DNA of 64,000 nt from Betaproteobacteria bacterium (lineage in GTDB: Bacteria; Pseudomonadota; Gammaproteobacteria; Burkholderiales; SG8-39), in assembly GCA_016713125.1 (NCBI GenBank), contig JADJPT010000003.1, positions 1 to 64,000 of the forward strand, written 5' to 3'. Below the pieces are notes generated by a model. That model was not told where the DNA came from. It was given only the letters and a program-made list of their open reading frames with translations, and ran no database searches. This document shows, one piece after another, positions 29,938 through 39,911 of this stretch. Position numbers and translations under genes: made by a program. Positions within the stretch are counted from its first letter, which is position 1; the number at the start of each line of letters is the position of its first letter.

Positions 29938-29975
29938 GCGCTTCCCCTCGCACCCGAATCCCGATCCGTACACCC

Positions 29976-31019
29976 ATGCAGCTCGGCGTACACGCCCTGC
30001 GTAACGGCCTTTTCGTCGCTCCGATGGCTGGGGTCACGGACCGCCCGTTTCGCCAACTGTGCAAGCGCTTCGGCGCCGGCCTGGCCGTATCCGAGATGGT
30101 GTCTTCGAAGCCGGAACTGCGCGCGACGCGCAAATCCCTGCTGCGCACGGATCACACCGGCGAGGTCGAACCAGTCTCGGTGCAGATCGCCGGCGCACAT
30201 CCGCAGATGATGGCCGATGCAGCTCGCCACAACGTCGACCGCGGGGCGCAGATCATCGACATCAACATGGGTTGCCCGGCCAAGAAGGTGTGCAACGTCG
30301 CCGCCGGCTCCGCCCTGCTCTCGGACGAGCCGTTGGTCGCCGCCATCCTCAAGGCGGTGGTGCGCGCCGTCGATGTGCCGGTCACTCTCAAGATCCGCAC
30401 CGGCCCCGACCCTGAACATCGAAACGCCCTGCAGGTTGCACGCATTGCCGTGGACGCGGGCGTGCGCCTGCTCTCCGTGCATGGCCGCACCCGTGCGTGC
30501 GGCTTCAGGGGCGACGCCGAGTATGCAACGATCGCGGCTGTAAAGTCTGCCGTCTCCATTCCGGTGATCGCCAATGGCGATATCCGCAGCCCGCATGAAG
30601 CCCGTCGCGTGCTCGAACTGACCGCCGCAGACGGCGTGATGATAGGACGCGCGGCCCAGGGGCGGCCGTGGATCTTTCGCGAGATCGAGCACTTTCTCGC
30701 CACCGGCCGTGAATGCGAGCCGCCGCTGATTCTGGAGATTCGGGACGTGATGCTTGAGCACCTGAACGCGCTGCACGTCTTCTACGGCAACGAGCAAGGC
30801 CTGCGCGTGGCGCGCAAGCATACCGGTTGGTATGTGAGCGAACTGGAGGGCGGCGAAGAGTTTCGCCGCGACTTCAATCTCATCGAGTCGGCGGACGCCC
30901 AGATTGCCGCCGTCGCGGCGTTTTTCGCCAGGCTTGCCGATCACGGCGAGCGCCTGCGCTACGCGCGCCGGACCGCTGCGCCACATGCGTGGCCCCACTG
31001 GGAGAAAATGGCAGCATGA
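29976..31019 (+). CDS. dusB: tRNA-dihydrouridine synthase B
   Basis: An FMN enzyme reducing uridine (U17 in E. coli) in tRNA D-loops. From ATG 29976 it has 347 residues: FVAPMAGVTDRPFRQLCKRFGAGL, IDINMGCPAKKVCNVAAGSALL with the catalytic Cys, TLKIRTGPD, VHGRTRACGF and the phosphate-binding VIANGDI/GVMIGRAAQGRPWIF. It overlaps fis by 4 bases, the classical dusB-fis operon. Confidence 0.95.
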   Translation: MQLGVHALRNGLFVAPMAGVTDRPFRQLCKRFGAGLAVSEMVSSKPELRATRKSLLRTDHTGEVEPVSVQIAGAHPQMMADAARHNVDRGAQIIDINMGCPAKKVCNVAAGSALLSDEPLVAAILKAVVRAVDVPVTLKIRTGPDPEHRNALQVARIAVDAGVRLLSVHGRTRACGFRGDAEYATIAAVKSAVSIPVIANGDIRSPHEARRVLELTAADGVMIGRAAQGRPWIFREIEHFLATGRECEPPLILEIRDVMLEHLNALHVFYGNEQGLRVARKHTGWYVSELEGGEEFRRDFNLIESADAQIAAVAAFFARLADHGERLRYARRTAAPHAWPHWEKMAA

Positions 31020-31255
31020 GTCGCAACAACGAAATTCAGGACGCCGTGCGGCGCTCCCTCGAGCGCTATTTCAAGGACATGGACGGCGAGCAGCCCACTT
31101 CGATTTACGACATGGTTCTCAAGAACGTCGAGAAGCCGATGATCGAGCTGGTGCTCGGTCAGGCGGAGGGCAATCAGTCCCTCGCGGCCACCATGCTGGG
31201 AATCAACCGCAACACGTTGCGCAAGAAGATGCAGCAGTTGCGCATCAAGGGCTGA
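31016..31255 (+). CDS. fis: Fis-family DNA-binding protein
   Basis: A 79-residue nucleoid protein. The N-terminal part has IQDAVRRSLERYFKDMDGEQPTSIYDMVL, and the C-terminal helix-turn-helix is GNQSLAATMLGINRNTLRKKMQQLRIKG. It bends DNA and acts on rRNA promoters and recombination in enterics; the short betaproteobacterial form is typical. ATGA overlap with dusB. Confidence 0.94.
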   Translation: MSRNNEIQDAVRRSLERYFKDMDGEQPTSIYDMVLKNVEKPMIELVLGQAEGNQSLAATMLGINRNTLRKKMQQLRIKG

Positions 31256-31283
31256 CGCCCGAGCCCGCCGCACGCTTCCGCAG

Positions 31284-32844
31284 ATGAGCAAGATACGACA
31301 AGCGCTGATCAGCGTCTCGGACAAGGACGGTGTCGTCGAGTTCTCGCAGGCGCTGCATGCGCTGGGCGTGAAGATTCTTTCGACCGGCGGCACCGCGCGC
31401 CTGCTGGAGAAATCCGGCGTGCCCGTCACCGAGGTTTCCGCGCACACCGGCTTCCCCGAGATGCTTGACGGGCGCGTGAAGACCCTGCATCCGAAAATCC
31501 ATGGCGGCCTGCTGGCGCGCCGCGATTCGCGCGAGCACATGGCCGCGATCGCCGGCGCGGGCATAGAACCCATAGATCTGCTGGTGGTGAACCTGTACCC
31601 GTTCGAAGCAACGGTCGCCGATCCTGACTGCCGACTCGACGACGCCGTCGAGAACATAGACATCGGCGGGCCGGCGATGATCCGGGCTGCCGCCAAGAAT
31701 TACGGCAGCGTGGCCGTGGTGGTCGATCCGTCCGACTACGTGAAAGTGCTCGACGAGATGCGCACCGGCGGCGGCGTGAGCGAGACCACGCGCTTCGCTC
31801 TCGCCAAGAAAGTCTTTGCGCACACCGCCGCCTACGACGGTGCGATCGCCAATTATCTGTTTTCGCTCGACGAGAAGAACCGCCGCGGGGCCTACCCGCA
31901 GGTGCTGAGCCTGCAGTTTTCCAAGTTGCAGGACATGCGCTATGGCGAGAATCCTCATCAGACCGCCGCGTTCTATCGCGATGCGCGCCCCGTCGAGGGC
32001 AGTCTCGCGCGTTATCGCCAGTTGCAGGGCAAGGAACTCTCCTACAACAACGTCGGCGACGCCGACGCGGCCTGGGAATGCGTCAAGAGCTTCAGCGAGC
32101 CCGCCTGTGTGATCGTCAAGCACGCCAACCCCTGCGGCGTCGCCACCGGCGAGAACCTGCTCTCCGCGTACGGCAAGGCCCTGTCCACCGATCCGACTTC
32201 AGCTTTCGGGAATTCTGGCCTTCAATCGCGCCATCGATCGCACCACGGCCGAAGCGGTTGGACGCCAGTTTGCCGAGGTGATCATCGCCCCGCGCGTCGA
32301 ACCAGATGCACGGCAGTTCTTCGCGGCCAAAGCCAACCTTCGCGTACTCGAAGTGCCGCTCGCCCACGAGCATTCTCGGTATGACCTGAAACGTGTGGGC
32401 GGAGGCCTGCTGGTGCAAAGCCCCGACGCTCTGAACGTTTCCGCTGATGCGCTGAAAGTGGTCACCAGACTGGCGCCCACCGCCGCCCAGCTCGGCGACC
32501 TGCTGTTCGCCTGGCGAGTCGCCAAGTTCGTGAAATCCAATGCCATCGTGTTCTGCCGCGACGGCATGACGGTGGGCGTGGGGGCCGGCCAGATGAGCCG
32601 CGTGGACAGCGCGCGCATCGCCTCGATCAAGGCCGGCAACGCCGGACTGTCGCTGGCCGACTCGTGCGTGGCCTCGGACGCCTTCTTCCCATTCCCGCGA
32701 TGGCCCCTGACGTGGTCATCGACGCCGGTGCGACCGCGGTGATCCAGCCGGGCGGCAGCCGGCGCGACGACGAGGTGATCGCGGCGGCCGACGAGCGCGG
32801 CATTGCCAGCGGTGTTCACGGGCGCGCGCCACTTCAGGCATTGA
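31284..32844 (+). CDS. purH: Bifunctional AICAR transformylase/IMP cyclohydrolase (three frameshifts)
   Basis: Performs the last two steps of IMP synthesis. The N-terminal cyclohydrolase (MGS-like fold: ISVSDKDGVVEFSQALHALGVKILSTGGTARLL, GFPEMLDGRVKTLHPKIHGGLL) and transformylase start (RYGENPHQTAAFYRD, VIVKHANPCGVA) are in one frame. Breaks occur near 32206 (TSAFGG-ILAFNRAID, apparent loss of two G in a G-run), 32695 (FFPFRDG) and 32815 (VFTGARHFRH then TGA 32842-32844). About 520 residues when joined. Inactivity is unlikely given the well-conserved residues; sequence error is the simpler reading. Confidence 0.92.
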
Positions 32845-32893
32845 TAACCAAGCCGCGCCGGGCATGCCGCGCGCAGGATATCCGGGAAAAGTC

Positions 32894-34170
32894 ATGAAAC
32901 TGATGGTGGTCGGATCAGGAGGCCGGGAGCACGCTCTCGCCTGGAAGCTTACGCAAAGTCCGCGCGTGCAGAAGGTCTACGTTGCGCCGGGCAACGGCGG
33001 CACGGCCACCGAGCCCGGCCTTGAGAACGTGCCTCTGAGCGACCCCAAGGAAATCGCCAGGTTCGCGGCGGCGGAGAACGTCTACCTGACCGTGGTCGGG
33101 CCGGAAGCGCCTCTTGCAGCCGGCATCGTCGACGTGTTCCGTGCCGCCGGCCTGCGCATCTTCGGACCGACCCGCGCTGCAGCCCAGCCGGAGTCGTCCA
33201 AGGACTACGCAAAGCAGTTCATGGTTCGCCACGCCATCCCCACCGCTCGCTACGCAACCTTCACCGATCCCGAACTGGCAAAGCGCTACATCGACAGCCA
33301 GGGCGACCCCATCGTGGTCAAGGCCGACGGATTGGCCGCCGGCAAGGGCGTGGTCGTCGCCGAAAGCGTGGAGCAGGCAAAAGCCGCCGTCGACATGATG
33401 CTCGGCGACGCCAGGCTCGGGGCGGCCGGTGCGCGCGTGGTGATCGAGGAATGCCTGCAGGGCGAAGAGGCCAGCTTCATTGTCATGGTCGATGGCACAC
33501 ACGTGCTGCCACTGGCCACCAGCCAGGATCACAAGCGGCTCAAGGACGGCGACCTGGGGCCGAACACCGGCGGCATGGGCGCCTACTCGCCGGCCCCGGT
33601 GGTGACGCCCGGGATCCATGCGCGGGTGATGCGCGAGATCATCCTGCCGACCGTGACCGGCATGGCCAAGGATGGCGTGCCCTATACCGGCTTCCTGTAC
33701 GCCGGCCTGATGATAGACAAGGCCGGCAACGCCAGGACGCTGGAGTTCAACTGCCGCATGGGCGACCCGAAACCCAACCCATCATCATGCGGCTGAAGTC
33801 CGATCTGCTCGAACTGCTGGAGCATGCCGTCGACGGAACGCTGGATCAGGCGGATGCCGACTGGGACCGACGCTGCGCGCTGGGCGTGGTGCTGGCGGCG
33901 CACGGCTACCCCGAGGAGCCGCGCAAGGGAGACGTGATCGAAGGACTGCCGCCCTTCGCGGAGGACGCGCGGGTGTTCCATGCCGGCACCACGCTGCAGG
34001 GCAGGACGCTGATCACTAGTGGAGGTCGGGTGCTGTGCGCGACGGCACTGGGCGACAGCGTGAAGATGGCACAGAAGCGCGCCTACGACACGCTCGAGAC
34101 CATCCGCTTCGACGGCATGCAGTTCCGGCGCGACATCGGCTTTCGCGCCATACCCGGCAGAAAGCCGTGA
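32894..34170 (+). CDS. purD: Phosphoribosylamine-glycine ligase (one frameshift)
   Basis: GAR synthetase, second step of purine synthesis. An ATP-grasp enzyme starting MKLMVVGSGGREHALAWKL at ATG 32894, with ADGLAAGKGVVVA, EECLQGEEASFIVMVDG and GPNTGGMGAYSPAP. The frame breaks near 33770. Adding one G to the CCCGAAACCC string gives GDPETQPIIMRLKSDL, and the protein ends at 34170. About 425 residues. The stop overlaps the hemF GTG. Confidence 0.94.
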
Positions 34171-35087
34171 TCGCGCCCGACACCGAAGCGGTACACGCCT
34201 ATCTCGGCGGACTGCAGCAGAGGATTGTGCAGGCACTGGAAGCGCTGGACGGCACCTCGTTTCGCAGCGACGCCTGGGAAAGGCCGTCCGAAGCCGGCAA
34301 GCCGGGCGGCGGCGGGATCTCGCGTGTCATCGAAGAGGGTAGCGTGTTCGAGCGCGGTGGCGTCAACTTCTCACGGGTGCAGGGCAGCGCGTTGCCGCCT
34401 TCGGCCAGCGCCGGCCGACCCGAGTTGGCCGGCCGCGGCTTCGATGCCATGGGCGTATCTCTGGTGCTGCATCCGCGCAATCCGTATTGCCCCACGGTAC
34501 ACATGAACGTGCGCTGCTTCGTCGCGCTGAAGGCGGGCGAGCCTCCGGTATGGTGGTTCGGCGGAGGCATGGATCTCACCCCCTATTACGGCTTCGCGGA
34601 AGACGCGCGCCATTTCCATGCCACCTGCCGCGACGCACTCGCCCCGTTTGGCGCCGTGTATCACCCGCGTTTCAAGAAATGGTGTGACGAGTACTTCTTC
34701 CTCAAGCATCGCAACGAGGCGCGCGGCGTCGGCGGCATTTTCTACGACGACCTGTCCGACGGCGGCTTCGAACACTGCTTCGCCCTGACGCGCAGCGTCG
34801 GCGACAGCTTCCTTTCGGCCTACGTACCCATCCTCGAGCGCAGGCGCAATCTGCCATATGGCGAGCGCGAGCGCGATTTTCAGGCCTACCGGCGTGGCCG
34901 CTACGTTGAATTCAACCTGGTCTGGGATCGCGGCACGCTGTTCGGCCTGCAATCCGGCGGACGCACCGAATCGATACTCATGTCCCTGCCGCCGGTGGTG
35001 CGCTGGCGCTATGACTGGTCGCCTGCCCCCGACGCGCCGGAGGCGCGTCTATACTCGGAATTCCTGCCGGCGCGGGACTGGGTCTAG
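34167..35087 (+). CDS. hemF: Oxygen-dependent coproporphyrinogen III oxidase
   Basis: Converts coproporphyrinogen III to protoporphyrinogen IX using O2. The GTG at 34167 overlaps the purD stop (GTGA) and gives 306 residues. Diagnostic segments are GGGISRVIEEGSVFERGGVNFSRV, NPYCPTVHMNVRCF, WWFGGGMDLTPYY, FKKWCDEYFFLKHRNEARGVGGIFYDD and YVEFNLVWDRGTLFGLQSGGRTESILMSLPP. The stop codon overlaps that of hemY on the other strand at CTAG. Confidence 0.97.
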   Translation: MIAPDTEAVHAYLGGLQQRIVQALEALDGTSFRSDAWERPSEAGKPGGGGISRVIEEGSVFERGGVNFSRVQGSALPPSASAGRPELAGRGFDAMGVSLVLHPRNPYCPTVHMNVRCFVALKAGEPPVWWFGGGMDLTPYYGFAEDARHFHATCRDALAPFGAVYHPRFKKWCDEYFFLKHRNEARGVGGIFYDDLSDGGFEHCFALTRSVGDSFLSAYVPILERRRNLPYGERERDFQAYRRGRYVEFNLVWDRGTLFGLQSGGRTESILMSLPPVVRWRYDWSPAPDAPEARLYSEFLPARDWV

Positions 35088-36246
35088 AGTTGCGCGGCGA
35101 GGCGGTAGTGGCGCCCCGCATCAGCTTCCTTGCCCAGCCGCTCGAACAGGCGGGCCAGTGCCAGGTGAGCGTCGCGCCCCGCCTCGAACGCCAGGCTCGC
35201 TTCAAGGTAGTTCTGTGCCTTGCCCCACAATTTCCGCATGCGCACAAGCTGCCGAGCAAAGCGCCAGACGCGCGTCCGCGGGCGCTGCACGGCCAGCGCT
35301 CGGCGCGCTCTATGCGGGCGCGCACGTCGTCGTCCGGAGTACTGCCGTAGATGTCCACCAGAGCCGCGTTCCACTCCCCGGCCAGTGCTTTCTCCACGAT
35401 CTCGCGCGACAGCGCCGGCAAACCCAGTGCCGCAGCCTGCCGTGCGGCGGCAGCGGCCACTTTGGGCAACACCTGATCGCGCGCCGGCGTGCGCCGCCAG
35501 CGCGTCTCGAACGCCTGCACGTCCTGCGACAACGCGCCGAGCAATTCGGCCAGCGCCTGCGCCTTGTACTCGGCGTGCAACGCCGGCGAAATGGCATTGC
35601 GCTTGGCGAGCATGTCGCTCAGGCGCAGCACCTCTTCCCAGTTGCGCGCCAGAAGTTCGGCGCGCAACAGCATGCGCAGGCTGGCAATGTGCTTGGGACC
35701 GGAGTCGTGCAGATCACGCAGGACGGTCCGCGCGCCGGCGAAATCCCGATCGTCGAGCAGCAACTCTGCGCGTGTCACGAGACGTGCGACATGCAAGGGA
35801 TCCTCGTCTCCGGCGGCCCTCTGCAGCCATTCGTCGCGTCGCTCGCGCATGCGCAGCGCGTGCGCGGCGCGGGCAGCGAGCAGCGCGGCCAGGCTGCGCG
35901 ACTCACCGCTTTCGAAAGCCTGCCGGGCATCTCGCTCGGCTCGCGCGTAACGTCCCTCGAACAGCGCCTGTGCGGCGCCCAGCAACGCAGATTGCGCCTG
36001 CGCCTTGCGACGGCGCTCGCGATAAACCCGCACATGCACCGGCAGGCTGACAATGTGGTGCGCGATTCGAAAAGCGACGTAAAGGACGGCGAATGCGCCA
36101 AGCAGGAGGACGCAGAACAGAACCAGCGACAGTTCGATCCGGTACGGGGGGTACACCAGCAGGGCGTAGCCGTCGTTGAAACGCCCGCCCACCGCGATCA
36201 GCGCCGCAGCAGCGAACACGGCCAACAACCAGAGCAGCGCCCGCAT
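35084..36246 (-). CDS. hemY: Heme-biosynthesis-associated TPR protein HemY (frameshift)
   Basis: An inner-membrane tetratricopeptide protein of the proteobacterial HemY family (not the protoporphyrinogen oxidase of Bacillus). Two hydrophobic helices (LLWLLAVFAAAALIAVGG; LSLVLFCVLLLGAFAVLYVAF) precede TPR-like helices. The frame is lost around 35240-35300 and recovered as MRKLWGKAQNYLEASLAFEAGRDAHLALARLFERLGKEADAGRHYRLAAQL, ending at 35084. Two indels seem needed there. About 388 residues. It is downstream of hemX. Confidence 0.87.
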
Positions 36247-36256
36247 CCCGTTCCGC

Positions 36257-37321
36257 CTAGGCGCCGCCGCGTTCGCGGCGTGTCTTGAATCCGCGCACCG
36301 CCTCCAGGCTGTCGGACAGCGTCGGCAGATCGAAACTCACCGGCGCGGCGGCAAGCTGCCGGAGTTGTGTACCGAATGCGACCGCCTGCTTGCTGCGGGC
36401 GTCGAAATAGCGATTGACCCACACCTGCGCGACCCTCAGGTCCTCACGCAACCCCGCCTCGTCGCGCATCGCCAGCGCGAGTCTCGCGTTCAGGAGGCGC
36501 AGCTTGAGGTTCTCCCGCACGAAATAGGCCTGCGAAGGCGCCAGCAGCGGCGCCTCCGGACCGTCTATGCGGCGGATCTGCACCAGCCCCTTCACTTCAT
36601 CCCAGAGCTCGGTGCCGAAGCGCGCGAAGAAGCCCTGCGAGGACTGTGAAGGCTGCGGCGCGTCGCCCTTGGCTGCGACCTTGCCGGGCTTCGCCGACTC
36701 CGACATCCGCTCGTCGAATGCGAGAGGCATGCCGTCGACGGCATTCACCAGACCGTCCAGCTTCAGCGACAGTCCGGCGACGTCCAGATTGGGCAAGGCC
36801 CGCAGCCGCTCGACATCCCGGGCCAGCGCCTTGCGAAGTGGAATGAACTGCGGGCGATCGGCGCGCGACAGGCGCGACTCGGCGAGCTGCAGAGCGAGCA
36901 GCGTCGCACGCACGTTCCCGGACAACTGCAATTGTTGCGCTGCGACCGTGAGTACCTGCTCGATCTCGGCGAGCGCCCATTCGTCGCGGCTGCGCGACAA
37001 TTCCTGATACATGCTCTCGAGGGCCAACTGCTGGCTCTGCGATTCGGCCAGCTTGCTTTCCACCAGCGCCAGCTTGGCCTGCGTTTCGCGCGCCGTCTCC
37101 TGCGCCTGCTTGGCCAGCACCCGCGCATCCCGGCTGTCGGCTTCGATGTCGCGCAGCCGGCGGGCGAGTTCCTCCTGCGTCGAGCCTATGCGCAGTCGCG
37201 CGTCGTACCAGGCATACAGGCCCAGCAGACAGATCACCGCCGCGACGGCGATGGCGATACGCCGGCTGCGGCTTGCACCGGCGGAGGCCGGGTTTGCGGG
37301 TGCGGGATTCATGGGGTCCAT
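36257..37321 (-). CDS. hemX: HemX-family membrane protein
   Basis: A 354-residue protein of the proteobacterial HemX family, often annotated as uroporphyrin-III C-methyltransferase but lacking the methyltransferase fold. One transmembrane helix (residues about 21-38, RIAIAVAAVICLLGLYAW) is followed by a long coiled coil (STQEELARRLRDIEADSRDARVLAKQAQETARETQAKLALVESKLAES) and a helical C-terminal domain. It lies 24 bp after hemD. The exact biochemical role is unknown. Confidence 0.88.
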   Translation of the reverse strand: MDPMNPAPANPASAGASRSRRIAIAVAAVICLLGLYAWYDARLRIGSTQEELARRLRDIEADSRDARVLAKQAQETARETQAKLALVESKLAESQSQQLALESMYQELSRSRDEWALAEIEQVLTVAAQQLQLSGNVRATLLALQLAESRLSRADRPQFIPLRKALARDVERLRALPNLDVAGLSLKLDGLVNAVDGMPLAFDERMSESAKPGKVAAKGDAPQPSQSSQGFFARFGTELWDEVKGLVQIRRIDGPEAPLLAPSQAYFVRENLKLRLLNARLALAMRDEAGLREDLRVAQVWVNRYFDARSKQAVAFGTQLRQLAAAPVSFDLPTLSDSLEAVRGFKTRRERGGA

Positions 37322-37345
37322 GACGATGTCCAGGGCGCCTGTCTT

Positions 37346-38111
37346 TTAGCGCGACGCGGAGAAATAGGCAACAAGTGCCTGAATCATCTCGGCATCCGAG
37401 GGGCCGGCAGTCAGCACCTGTTGCGCACCCAGCGCTCGCGCCTGCTCGGCAACGCGCGGATGCGGCACGAACACCGGCGTCTGCGCGAAATGCCTCAAGC
37501 CTTCTGCGCCGACGAGCCGCGCGAAGTTCCCAAGCGCCTGACCGCTGGACACCGCGATTGCATCAACGCCGCCGCGCGCCCACTCGGCGAGCAGGGGGGC
37601 CATGTCGGTGTCCGGCAGGATGCGCCGGTAGCATTCCGCGTACTCCACCGAAGCGCCGCGCGCCCGCAGTGTCTCCGCGAGCAGGGCGCGCCCGCCTTGG
37701 CCGCGAAACACCACGATTCGCAGGCCGGAGACCGTCGACATCTCGGGCAGGGCGAGCAACGCCTCGCTGTCGGCGTGGCCGCCCGGCGCAAGCACCGGCC
37801 CCAAGCCATGCGACTCCAGGGCGCTCCGCGTACCCGCGCCGATCGCCGCCAGACGCAGCGGCTGCGGCCAGGCACGGCGCGCCAACACACATGCCAGCCC
37901 GTAATCGACCGCATTGCGACTGATGAACACCGCCAGGTCGAACTCCTGCAGGCGCTCGACCAAACCTTCCAGCACCGCGTCGGCATGCGGCGCGATGTCG
38001 ATTGTCGGGTATGCGGGTGCCCGACCGCCAGGCCTGCTCGATGCGCGCTGCAGACCGGGGGCTTGCAGGCGGGCGCGTGACAACCACGCTGCGGCCGGCC
38101 AGGCCGCTCAT
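37346..38111 (-). CDS. hemD: Uroporphyrinogen-III synthase (indels near N-terminus)
   Basis: Cyclises hydroxymethylbilane with inversion of ring D. The ATG at 38111 overlaps the hemC stop (ATGA) and gives MSGLAGRSVVVTRP. The frame then changes near 38065 (LQAPGLQR) and possibly briefly again (IEQA region) before settling on APAYPTIDIAPHADAVLEGLVERLQEFDLAVFISRNAV. Further segments are AAIGAGTRSALESHG and DAIAVSSGQALGNF. About 255 residues. HemD is poorly conserved in general; the hemC-hemD-hemX order supports the call. Confidence 0.88.
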
Positions 38112-39055
38112 GTCCGTGGCGCTGCGGCAAGCGCCGCCAGGATCTCGCCTGCTCCGCGGCTGCGCAGTTGCGCGGCGACTCGCTCGCCCAAAGCCTCCGG
38201 CATGCCGCTGGCGCCCTCGGCTTCGGCACGCGCAGCACGCCTGCCGTCCGGCGCGGCGACCAGTGCCCGCAGGCGCAAAGTGCTGCCCGCCAGTTCGGCA
38301 TAGGCGCCGAGCGGAATGCTGCAATTGCCGCCGAGCGCACGATTCACGGCGCGTTCCGCGCGCACGCACAGATCGGTGGGTGGGTGCACCAGGCCGGCGA
38401 GCGCCGCAAGCACTTCCGGCCGGTCGCTGCGGCATTCGATTCCCAGTGCCCCCTGCCCTGCGGCAGGCAGACTTTCCTGTGTGGCGAACACACTACGGAT
38501 GCGGCTCTGCAGCCCGAGTCGCTTGAGACCCGCGGCGGCCAGCACGATGGCCGCATACTCGCCCGCATCGAGCTTGCCCAGACGCGTGTCGAGGTTGCCG
38601 CGCAGCGTGCGGATTTCCAGGTGCGGAAACCGTTCGGTGATCTGCGCGGCGCGACGCAGGCTGGCGGTGCCGACCACCGCACCCGCGGGAAGCTCCTCAA
38701 GCCTTGCGACCTGGTTGGACACCAGAGCATCGCGCGGATCCTCGCGCTCGGTGATGGCCGCCAGCACATAGCCCTCGGGAAGATCGACGGGCATGTCCTT
38801 CATGGAGTGCACGGCGAGATCGGCGCGCCCGTCCGCGAGGGCCAACTCGAGCTCCTTGATGAACAGTCCCTTGCCACCGACCTCGGAAAGCGCGACGCCG
38901 AGCATTTCGTCGCCTCGCGTGCTCATGGGCAGCAGCTCCACCGAACAGGACGGGAAGCGCGCGCGCAGTTCAGTCTGCACGTGCTCGGCCTGCCACATGG
39001 CAAGTCGGCTCCTGCGGGTGGCGATTACAAGGCGGTCGGGGGCTGGAGGTTTCAT
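38108..39055 (-). CDS. hemC: Porphobilinogen deaminase (hydroxymethylbilane synthase)
   Basis: Assembles four porphobilinogens on a dipyrromethane cofactor. From ATG 39055 it has 315 residues with IATRRSRLAMWQAEHV, the catalytic Asp region HSMKDMPVDLPEG, GTASLRRAAQ, RGNLDTRLGKLD and cofactor-anchoring Cys245 in GGNCSIPLG. The open frame extends to Met 39100, but the nearer Met fits the family N-terminus. It follows algR by 82 bp. Confidence 0.96.
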   Translation of the reverse strand: MKPPAPDRLVIATRRSRLAMWQAEHVQTELRARFPSCSVELLPMSTRGDEMLGVALSEVGGKGLFIKELELALADGRADLAVHSMKDMPVDLPEGYVLAAITEREDPRDALVSNQVARLEELPAGAVVGTASLRRAAQITERFPHLEIRTLRGNLDTRLGKLDAGEYAAIVLAAAGLKRLGLQSRIRSVFATQESLPAAGQGALGIECRSDRPEVLAALAGLVHPPTDLCVRAERAVNRALGGNCSIPLGAYAELAGSTLRLRALVAAPDGRRAARAEAEGASGMPEALGERVAAQLRSRGAGEILAALAAAPRT

Positions 39056-39137
39056 GCGTGATGGATGCGGGGCGCGAGACGTTCGAACGGTGGGAGTCAC
39101 CCCGGAGGGAAACTGATTCTATCAGCCAGGCATCCGG

Positions 39138-39911
39138 CTACGCGGGCTTGTCCCCGACGATCTCGCGGACGGCGGGCCACTGCCGGCGGCTCACGGCCAG
39201 ACGCTCCGGCACGCCGTCGAGCTGAACCTCCCAGCGAGGCTCTTCTTCGTTGGGTCCCGCAGCACGCGCGAAGCCGCGTATTGCGTCACGAGCGACCAGG
39301 CAATTGCGGTGAACCCTCACGAAGCGCTCGGCGAACTCCTTCTCCAGGGAAACCAGCGACTCCTCGATCAGATGTTCCTGGCTGCGCGTACGCAGGGTGA
39401 CGTACTTGAGCTCGGCGCGCAGATAGACGATATCGCGAACCGGCACCAGCATGATTCTATTGCGCTCGACAATGGACAGGTGCGCGCGCGCGCCCTGTTG
39501 CGCCTGAGCGAGCGCCTCGCGCGCCGGCGACGCGGTGAGGCGCGCCTTCCTGAGCGCTGCGGCGAGTCTTGATGCACGTACCGGCTTGAGAAGATAGTCG
39601 AGCGCATTGAGCTCGAAAGCCTCGATGGCATGGCGCTCGTGCGCGGTCACGAACACCACCGCCGGCCCTTTCTCCAAGCCGGCCAGATGACGTGCGACCT
39701 CGATACCACCTGCGCCCGGCATCTCGATGTCCAGCAGTACGACCTGCGCGCCGCTGTCGGGCAGCATCGCGAGTGCCTGCAGGCCGTTCTCGGCCTCGCC
39801 CACCACCCGGCTCGGACACTCGGGCTGCAGGTCGTCAAGCAGGGTGCGCAGTCGTTCGCGCGCCAGCGGCTCGTCGTCCGCGATGAACACGCGCAGGGCT
39901 GATTCGTTCAT
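39138..39911 (-). CDS. algR: AlgR-like LytTR-family response regulator
   Basis: A 257-residue regulator with a receiver domain (acidic pair Asp12/Asp13, phosphoacceptor Asp61 in LLDIEMPGAGG, switch Thr in VTAHE, Lys in LLKPV) and a C-terminal LytTR DNA-binding domain (RNRIMLVPVRDIVYLRAELKYVTLRT, LEKEFAERFVRVHRNCLV). The start overlaps the kinase stop by 4 bases. The linkage argH / algZ-algR-hemC-hemD matches the Pseudomonas AlgZR locus; its targets here are unknown. Confidence 0.9.
   Translation of the reverse strand: MNESALRVFIADDEPLARERLRTLLDDLQPECPSRVVGEAENGLQALAMLPDSGAQVVLLDIEMPGAGGIEVARHLAGLEKGPAVVFVTAHERHAIEAFELNALDYLLKPVRASRLAAALRKARLTASPAREALAQAQQGARAHLSIVERNRIMLVPVRDIVYLRAELKYVTLRTRSQEHLIEESLVSLEKEFAERFVRVHRNCLVARDAIRGFARAAGPNEEEPRWEVQLDGVPERLAVSRRQWPAVREIVGDKPA

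Noticed and set aside
29862..29945. Minus-strand CLKKSHPEGLCPDCN-like zinc-ribbon pattern between the ubiH-like gene and dusB
   Set aside because: It has no start codon or ribosome-binding site in frame, spans the candidate dusB promoter and the post-ubiH hairpin, and only one CxxC is present; likely chance.
35208..35300. Programmed frameshifting in hemY
   Set aside because: No slippery heptamer or downstream pseudoknot recognised and two indels of opposite sense seem required; sequence error is simpler.
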